From the NCBI GenBank assembly GCA_019677205.1, contig JAAMXY010000333.1:1-13377 (forward strand): 13,377 nt of DNA, given 5' to 3'. This document shows positions 8,152 to 13,377 of this stretch, one piece after another. The position numbers and the translations under genes were made by a program. Every line of letters starts with the position of its first letter. Position 1 is the stretch's first letter. Source of the DNA: Pinguiococcus pyrenoidosus. Lineage: Eukaryota > Sar > Pinguiophyceae > Pinguiochrysidales > Pinguiochrysidaceae. The notes under the pieces were generated by a model. That model did no database searches. It was not told the origin of the DNA and worked only from the letters and a program-made list of their open reading frames with translations.

Positions 8152-8477
8152 TACGACAACATACGACGTCATGCGGCCAGCTAAAAGAACTTATTCGAGT
8201 CCGGGATCAAACTTTCAAATTGAGAAACCGGGAATCTGCGGCACATTCGAATCCTATTTTCGGCCTTCCGCGCCCGCCTGTACACGGCCATCCCGTCGGG
8301 ATACAGTAGCACTAACAGTTCCCCCTCCCGGACTACTGTTTGATATCTTCGAAACAGTCTTCTTGCGCCTGTGAACTTTGACTTTTTCTTATTCCTCCAA
8401 AGGATAGCTAGCCAACACCGCCGCAACGACCTCTCCTCGTTGGCGCTGCGCCGCCGCGGTGTCTCGGGCACGTCGTC

Positions 8478-9917
8478 ATGCCGCGGATCGGGAGACCCGA
8501 CCGCGCGGCCATCGCCAACTGCAACGGCATCTGGTATGCCAGCCACTTCGAGGGCTGCGCCATCAACGGCGTGCGCTGCATGTGTCCCGGCATCTGCGTC
8601 TGCTGCTGCTTTACGGATCAAGTAGTGTGCATCGGCGAGGATGAGATGGCCGTCATCACCAACTTCCAGAAGCCCGAGAAGGTGCGCGCCGGCGCATCAC
8701 AGATCCTGCCCCCCCCCCCATCTTTTTGCCGCACGGCCACATTTCAACTCCGGCGAGAGATCCGTTCAAACTCCAGAACGCATCCGAATACTGAGCCAAC
8801 GCCTTTAGGTCGCCGGACCGGGTCTGCATTACCTCCCCAACGCGCTGCCGTGCTTCTCCACGTGCGGGCAGAAGGTGGAGGGCAAGCTGTCCACCCGCGT
8901 GCAGAACATGCGGGTGTCCATCAACACGAAGACGGCGGATGATGTCTTCGTGGATATCGTGACGGAAGTGCAGTACAGCGTCATCGTGGAGCGCATCATG
9001 GACGCGTACTACAAGCTGACCAACCCGCGAGATATCATCGAAAGTCGCGTGTCGGATGCGCTGCGAGTCTACGTGGGCGCTCTCAAGCTGGACGACGTCT
9101 TTCTGGCCAGGTAGCCGGCAGTCTCGCCCGTGAAGGGTCGCTGGTAGCCTTGAAGCCAGCATTGACACCGCGTTGGTTGCGTTTTGGCCCCGGCAGGCAT
9201 GAGATCTCGGAGTATCTGGTGGATAGCATCAAGCCGCAGATCCTGGAATACGGCTGGGACATCCTGAACGTCCTCGTGACGCGGCTGTCGCCGGCGATGA
9301 ACGTGCGGACGGCGATGAACAACATCAACATCCAGCAGCGCCTCAAGGTGGCGCAGAGGGAAAAGGCCGAGGCGGACAAGATCGTCGACATCAAGCGCGC
9401 AGAGGGCCGCGCGGAGGCGGCCTACCTCAGCGGCCAGGGCATCAGCCGGATGAGACAGGTGCGCCGGTCCAGCTCTGCCGCTGCGCGGGGACGAACGAAG
9501 GAGCGTGCTAACGGCTGTCTCCACCGGCGAAGGCGCTGCTCGGCGGGTACACGGGCATGCTGAATGAGTTCGAAGATGATACGGGGCTGGACGAGAAGAC
9601 GGCAGAGAACCTTGTATACACCACCCAGCTCTTCGACACCATGCGCGAGCTGTCCAAGGACCAGACGCCGGACGTGCTGTACCTGAACCCGAACCCAAGC
9701 GTGGTGCGGGACTACCTTGCCGAGATCGAGGTCATGCTCTTTGGCTCTCAAGAAGAGGCGGCGAAGATCAACTTTGCACCCGCCGATCAGCGTGCCCAGG
9801 TCGAGCCGTTGGAGGAACCGTGGCCCGAGTTCAAGTGAGTACCGTAGATTGCCTAAGAGGCATAGAAACGCAGACAAGCGCGGAGAAACGCCGGGAAAAA
9901 AGGCGGACGTGCCATGA

Positions 9918-9951
<34 letters not shown>

Positions 9952-10583
9952 ACGGCAAAGGCCACCTTTGACCCTTCCATCTCCGTTGGATAGGTTACCG
10001 GACGAGTACGAGTACCGGCCCGAGCCGCCTTTGCCACAGTTCTCCACGGAGATGCACGTCAGCATGGTGGATCCGGACGATCCCACCGCTCCGATCAACC
10101 TCTCGATGGAGGAGAGAGAGTCCAGGGAGAAGCGACGGCCCGATTTCCTGCCGGCCTTCTCCAGCGCGCCTCCGGCCAGTCCGACGAGCGCCGCGCCCAA
10201 GACTGCTCAGCGCTCGGCCGGAGAACGAAAAGCCTACGCAGAGGGCCGCGCAGCCGTCTCCAACCTCTTTTCCCAAGGGGTGCTGACGGGGCGCGTGGTC
10301 AGCGGGGAGGGCAAAAGCGCATCCTCTTCAGAAGGTACGTTGCCTTTGCAACGCGCGTGAAACGAGCTTGTGCACGAGCATGCAGCACAGTGTGAAAAGC
10401 GCAGACGACACGGAGCCTTGTCTTTCATGTGTGTTTTCTTCCTTCGTTTGTCTTTTGTCTTTAGTCTTCAGTCTTTTGTCGTTAGTCTTTTTGTCTTTTT
10501 CTTAATCTTGTGTGTCTGACCCGCGTCCAGGCGTCACTAGTCCTCTCTTGGGAATTGCAGTGACGGATGATGAGGAGATGTGA
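8478..10583 (+). CDS. SPFH/band-7 protein, HIR (hypersensitive-induced reaction)-like, extended C-terminus
   Basis: The six exons are 8478-8681, 8809-9110, 9197-9458, 9533-9834, 9994-10334 and 10531-10583. All introns are GT-AG and every junction keeps frame, giving 487 aa. Residues 34-44 hold a Cys cluster (CMCPGICVCCC), possibly palmitoylated for membrane attachment (inference). The SPFH domain (about 52-215) includes EKVAGPGLHYLPNALPCF, TKTADDVFVDIVTEVQY and the YYKLTNPR helix. The coiled coil (about 215-256) contains REKAEADKIVDIKRAEGRAE. LSGQGISRMRQ and LVYTTQLFDTMREL are hallmarks of the plant-type HIR branch. HIR proteins oligomerise on the inner face of membranes in microdomains and are usually about 285 aa. 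Here roughly 150 extra residues follow, low in complexity and Ser/Pro/Ala-rich, with a conserved-looking MHVSMVDPDD segment. Unspliced intron 4 would stop the protein at residue 357. An alternative last exon is annotated separately. Confidence 0.9.
9920..9950 (+). repeat. (TGC)10 trinucleotide repeat inside intron 4 of the SPFH gene
   Basis: Ten uninterrupted TGC units occupy 9920-9949. They lie within the intron 9835-9993, between its GTGAGT donor and TAG acceptor. Read as coding they would give ten cysteines, but frame and splice sites place them in an intron. Confidence 0.9.
10446..10502 (+). repeat. Degenerate GTCTTTT repeat / pyrimidine tract in intron 5
   Basis: Repeated TTTGTCTTT and TTAGTCTT-like units fill the 3' half of the SPFH intron 10335-10530, upstream of the acceptor of the first terminal exon. 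It works as, or resembles, an extended polypyrimidine tract, with several internal TAG/CAG decoys. Confidence 0.7.
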
Positions 10584-10664
10584 AGAGTTTCGCGAATGCT
10601 GCGACACTGATATGAACCATGAAGATGCCAAATATGCCTAAGCTCATGTGTGCTGTATGTGCAG

Positions 10665-10717
10665 GGGTCTACACGCCTCTCCTCGAGGTTGCCCAGCTCG
10701 ACAAGGATGAAAGGTAG
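10665..10717 (+). other. Second, alternative terminal exon of the SPFH gene
   Basis: An acceptor (gctgtatgtgcag) ends at 10664. From phase 1, the phase exon 5 leaves, the sequence reads GVYTPLLEVAQLDKDER and then TAG. The upstream terminal exon (10531-10583) reads GVTSPLLGIAVTDDEEM and then TGA. Both exons are exactly 53 nt, share 8 of 17 residues without gaps, and stop at the same position. Tandem duplication with mutually exclusive use is the simplest reading. Alternatively one copy may be dead. Confidence 0.65.
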
Positions 10718-10904
10718 CAACCTGAAGACAACCAGTATTCTGCGTATCGTCGTAGCCTCGTGGACCGACAGGCCTTCCGAGGAGAAGCACGCGAGTGAGT
10801 GCGGTTCCGTTTCCGACCAGCCAGTGAAGATAGGACGAAGTACATAAGCTGTTGTTTGCATACGGACTCGTTCGTACGAATTCTTCCTTTTCATCCCGGT
10901 CGCT

Positions 10905-13048
10905 CTACATAAGAAGATTGAGGTCCTCGTCCGCCGGCTCGGGAACGGAACTCGCCGCTGCGTTCGCTTCCGGGTTCTGCTCCGGATTTTGGGCGACGGC
11001 CTCATCCTTCGCGGCCAAAGGCGCGACCGCGGGCGTGGGCGTGGGCACTGGCACAGGCGCCGGCACCGGCACCGGCATCGGAACTTGCATTGGAACTTGC
11101 GCTGGCGTTTCCGTTGGCGTCGGCTCTTGGAGCGGTGGCAACGTGGGCGCGGCAGCCCCGTCTGCAGCAGGATTGAACTTCTCGAGCAGCTCCGCCCAAG
11201 CGCGCTCCACCTTCTGGTTGTATTCGATCTGCAAGCGAATGTAGTCCAGGCTAATCCTCCGCATGTCTTCCGCTTTCTCGCGCTTGAATCTGTTCAAGCC
11301 GACGAGAGGGGGGGGAACAAAGAAGCGCGTCATCGTCGACGACCTCCTCCATCAGCAAACGGGCAGTCCCGGGTCAGGGGGGTGCGTACCTATCGACTTC
11401 CGCGATGACGCGGGTGGTAACTTCTTCAAAGACGCGCTCTGCCTGTTCCACCGCCTGCTTCGCTTGCTCGACGTCCGACTCTGCTGGCGCCACCTTGCTC
11501 TCCTTGCCCGGGACGAACCTCACGCGCGCGAGCGCAGCCTCCTTGAGGGCAAGCTCAGACTGGGCAACCCCGAGACGGACGCGCATCTCATCCCTCTTTT
11601 GCAACGCAACACGGACTGCTCCAACAATCCGGGCGTAATCGCTCAGAGGATCCTTGGGGATTGGGGACGACGTCAAGGTGCTGTCAGCGATCGTTGGAAG
11701 CAGCGGCTTCCGCTGCGCTACGGCGCTTTCCAAACCTCGAACTGGACGGCCTCCCGATGCGCATGCTCTGTGGTGATCTGGCTGAGCTTGTCCGCGACCT
11801 TCCCCATGCTGGCGAGCGCTTCCCCAATCTCGCTGGTCTCGGCGTTCCCCAAGAGGGTGAAGGCGAGGCCGAAGTCGAAGAGGCCCTTGCCGAGCGCCGC
11901 GTTGCGCTCCTTGAGGGCCCTGCGCCAGGCGAACACATCTCCCATCACCCAGGGCGGCGTCCTTGGAAGCTCAGGCTTTCGGCGTACCTTGCATGTGTTG
12001 CCACGCTATCCATCTGGACTTCCAAGTTCTTGATGTATGTGGTGAGCTCCTACGCCGAGGGCCCGACAATGAGGCTGCCCATTTCCGCTGCCACTTGCGA
12101 TCTTCCTTTTCCCTGCGCCGAGTGCCGACGGCCTCACCTCGAATCTGAGATCCTCCGGGGTGGGATTGGGGTTCATCCCGGGAGTGGCGCCGAGCTGGGT
12201 GCTGAGCACCTTGGCGTTCTTCACCGTCTGCTTCACCCATCCCATGAAGCCTTGCTGCCCGTCGCCCTAGGGTGCGGCGTCTCAGACCCGAGAAGGTCCA
12301 TCCGGTCGTCACTCTCACGCGTTTGCGGTCTCAACGCACCTCAGAAGACGGGTCGTCCTCCCAGTGGGCCAGGTCCGACTCCTCCAGCGTCAGAAACTTG
12401 ACGAAGTGCGCCGATGTACGAAGCTCCAGGTGCAGAGCGACGCGCTCCAAGAAGCGTTCCAAGTTTCGTCTTCGGGTCTCCACGAACTCCTCCTCAAACC
12501 GATTGAGCAGACTTCGAGACCATGCCGAGAAGGGCACAAGAAGGAAAAGGGGGAGGAGGAAGAAAGGCTCACACGGTCAGCTCAAGGGGGATTCGGACGG
12601 AGCGCGGAGAACTGTGCTAGGGGAAGCAGCAAGATCCCACCTCTTCTCCGGCAAGGGCGGGATGATGGCGCCAGGGAACTCTTTGCTGAGCTCTTTGTGC
12701 AGCACTTTGAAGTGGTTAAATCTAGCCAGATCCCCCGAGATCGCCAAAGGTGCGACACCGAACGTCAGTGCGCGAAAGGCGGCAGTCCTTGTGACGTTCG
12801 GCAAGATTCTGCTGAGAATTCCGGCGGTTTGCGCCGTCGCGCGTACCTGCGGATCACGCTGAAGGACGTCCCGCCCATGTCGGGTCGGTTGCTTTGCGTA
12901 TTGACCTGTCCATCGCGCGAACCGTGAGAGAAGCGCGTAAGATGAACACCAAACGCGCCACTTCGCCGACCTTGTACGTTGTATAGCTGAGAACGCCATC
13001 CGTGCGCTTGATGGGATCGGACACGCTAATGTTCAGGAAGTGCTCCAT
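10905..13048 (-). CDS. PX-BAR sorting nexin, SNX1/SNX2/Vps5 class
   Basis: The nine exons, in transcript order, are 13048-12971, 12905-12847, 12721-12641, 12511-12340, 12266-12138, 12049-11988, 11919-11736, 11652-11390 and 11289-10905. Introns are 65-129 nt and GT-AG, all junctions are in phase, and the product is 470 aa. The PX domain (residues 4-120) starts ISVSDPIKRTDG and has SFSVIRRFNHF in place of the usual RRYSDF. It has PPLPEK (67-72) and ETRRRNLERFL (84-94), so the Arg and Lys residues that bind PI3P are kept. Residues 170-398 form the three-helix BAR region (ALKERNAALGKGLFDFGLAF; DYARIVGAVRVALQKRDEM; RISLDYIRLQIEYNQKVERAW). Such proteins bind and tubulate endosomes and form the membrane-binding half of retromer. 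A Pro/Val/Ala-rich tail (about 405-445, from a GGCACC/GGCGTG-type repeat at 11031-11110) leads to an acidic end, DEDLNLLM. The N-terminus is very short: the PX domain begins at once, and no upstream ATG is in frame. Confidence 0.92.
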
Positions 13049-13377
13049 CGTGTTCGAAACCGAAGTTGCGAAGCGACCGCTGCGGCGCGCCCTCCCTGGA
13101 GAGCGGCGCGAAGTGAAGAGAGGCGACTCCGCCGTCTTCCCCTCGAGTCTCTTTGGTGCCGTTGTGCGCTCATGGAACAGCTGAATAAGATTACGAGAAA
13201 TCTTTCCACGAGACGTTCCAGTCAAAATTTAATATTGTAGGAAATTTGATTTATCTTATCAAATTTATATGAATATTTTCTGAATTGTTTTCTATAGTTG
13301 GAAACGGTCAGCGTTTCTTTGGTGAAAGAAAGCAGCAAAGACTGAGAATGAAAACAAGACCCCACAGACACCGAAAA
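13049..13377. other. 5' flank of the sorting nexin gene, turning AT-rich
   Basis: No coding frame is supported here. From about 13205 to 13310 the composition shifts sharply to AT-rich, unlike the rest of the window. This probably includes the promoter of the - strand sorting nexin. Confidence 0.5.
13242..13266. repeat. Inverted repeat (9-bp arms) in AT-rich flank
   Basis: AAATTTGAT (13242-13250) and ATCAAATTT (13258-13266) are perfect reverse complements around a 7-nt loop. It lies about 195 nt upstream of the sorting-nexin start codon. Confidence 0.65.

Larger units (their letters stand above)
7385..8477. other. Divergent intergenic region between the RINGv-FHA and SPFH genes
   Basis: About 1.1 kb separates two divergently transcribed genes, so the promoters of both probably lie here. 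The part near 7550-7610 is C-rich. ORFs of 60-147 codons occur on both strands, but none is convincing. The best candidate for a real peptide segment is on the - strand at about 8181-8400 (contains ELLVLLYPDGMAVYRR). The opposite frame at 8024-8374 is also open. I see no tRNA, snRNA or TATA element I would defend. Confidence 0.5.

Noticed and set aside
8751-8770. GTTCAAACTCC resembling a tRNA B box
   Set aside because: It lies in SPFH intron 1, with no matching A box, acceptor stem or T-stem pairing.
9069-9877. Long - strand ORFs opposite the SPFH exons
   Set aside because: They are shadows of GC-rich coding exons; the sense strand encodes the conserved SPFH/HIR motifs.
9914-9993. ATG followed by ten Cys codons as a protein start
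   Set aside because: The stretch lies between a GTGAGT donor and a TAG acceptor. Joining 9834 to 9994 keeps frame and gives a smooth protein, so the repeat is intronic.
11653-11735. Alternative acceptors (CGCAG, CGGAAG, GACAG) for sorting-nexin exon 8
   Set aside because: The first two would make introns under 30 nt and the third breaks frame. The AAG acceptor before 11652 keeps phase and joins QFE to DPLSDYAR, as expected in the BAR domain.

Overview
The window comes from a microbial eukaryote, most likely a protist or alga. It is fairly GC-rich and gene-dense. Its genes are split by short GT-AG introns of about 65-200 nt, and neighbouring genes are mostly convergent or divergent. I found no operons, ribosome-binding sites, CRISPR arrays, tRNAs or rRNAs. 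A fragment resembling bacterial or plastid MurA and a BspA-like (DUF285) surface protein would suit an alga, but the sequence does not fix the lineage.

Layout, left to right. (1) The left edge holds the 3' end of an unidentified + strand gene. (2) 749-2497 (-) is an intronless surface protein with a signal peptide, nine 25-residue DUF285 repeats and one transmembrane helix. (3) 2498-4341 has no confident intact gene, but contains a MurA-like fragment near 3048-3164. (4) 4342-5247 (+) is a two-exon gene of unknown function with a basic patch and an acidic run. (5) 5248-5563 is a convergent spacer with CAG-type microsatellites and a stop-bearing heptamer repeat. (6) 5564-7384 (-) is an intronless RING-variant (RINGv) E3-ligase-like protein with a C-terminal FHA domain. 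(7) 7385-8477 is a divergent intergenic region that may hold two promoters. (8) 8478-10583 (+) is a six-exon SPFH/band-7 protein of the HIR (hypersensitive-induced reaction) type. It has a long C-terminal extension and what look like two tandemly duplicated alternative last exons (10531-10583 and 10665-10717). (9) 10905-13048 (-) is a nine-exon PX-BAR sorting nexin of the SNX1/SNX2/Vps5 class. (10) The right edge is AT-rich and appears non-coding.

Functionally this is an ordinary set of housekeeping and membrane genes: membrane scaffolding (SPFH), endosomal sorting (SNX-BAR), ubiquitin signalling (RINGv-FHA) and cell surface (DUF285). Nothing suggests they form one pathway. The strongest unusual signal is the 3' end of the SPFH gene. 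There an intron donor carries an in-frame stop that would give a near-canonical HIR-length product, and two equal-length, similar terminal exons follow.

All exon boundaries were read by eye from reading frame, splice consensus and family conservation. None has been tested against transcripts.
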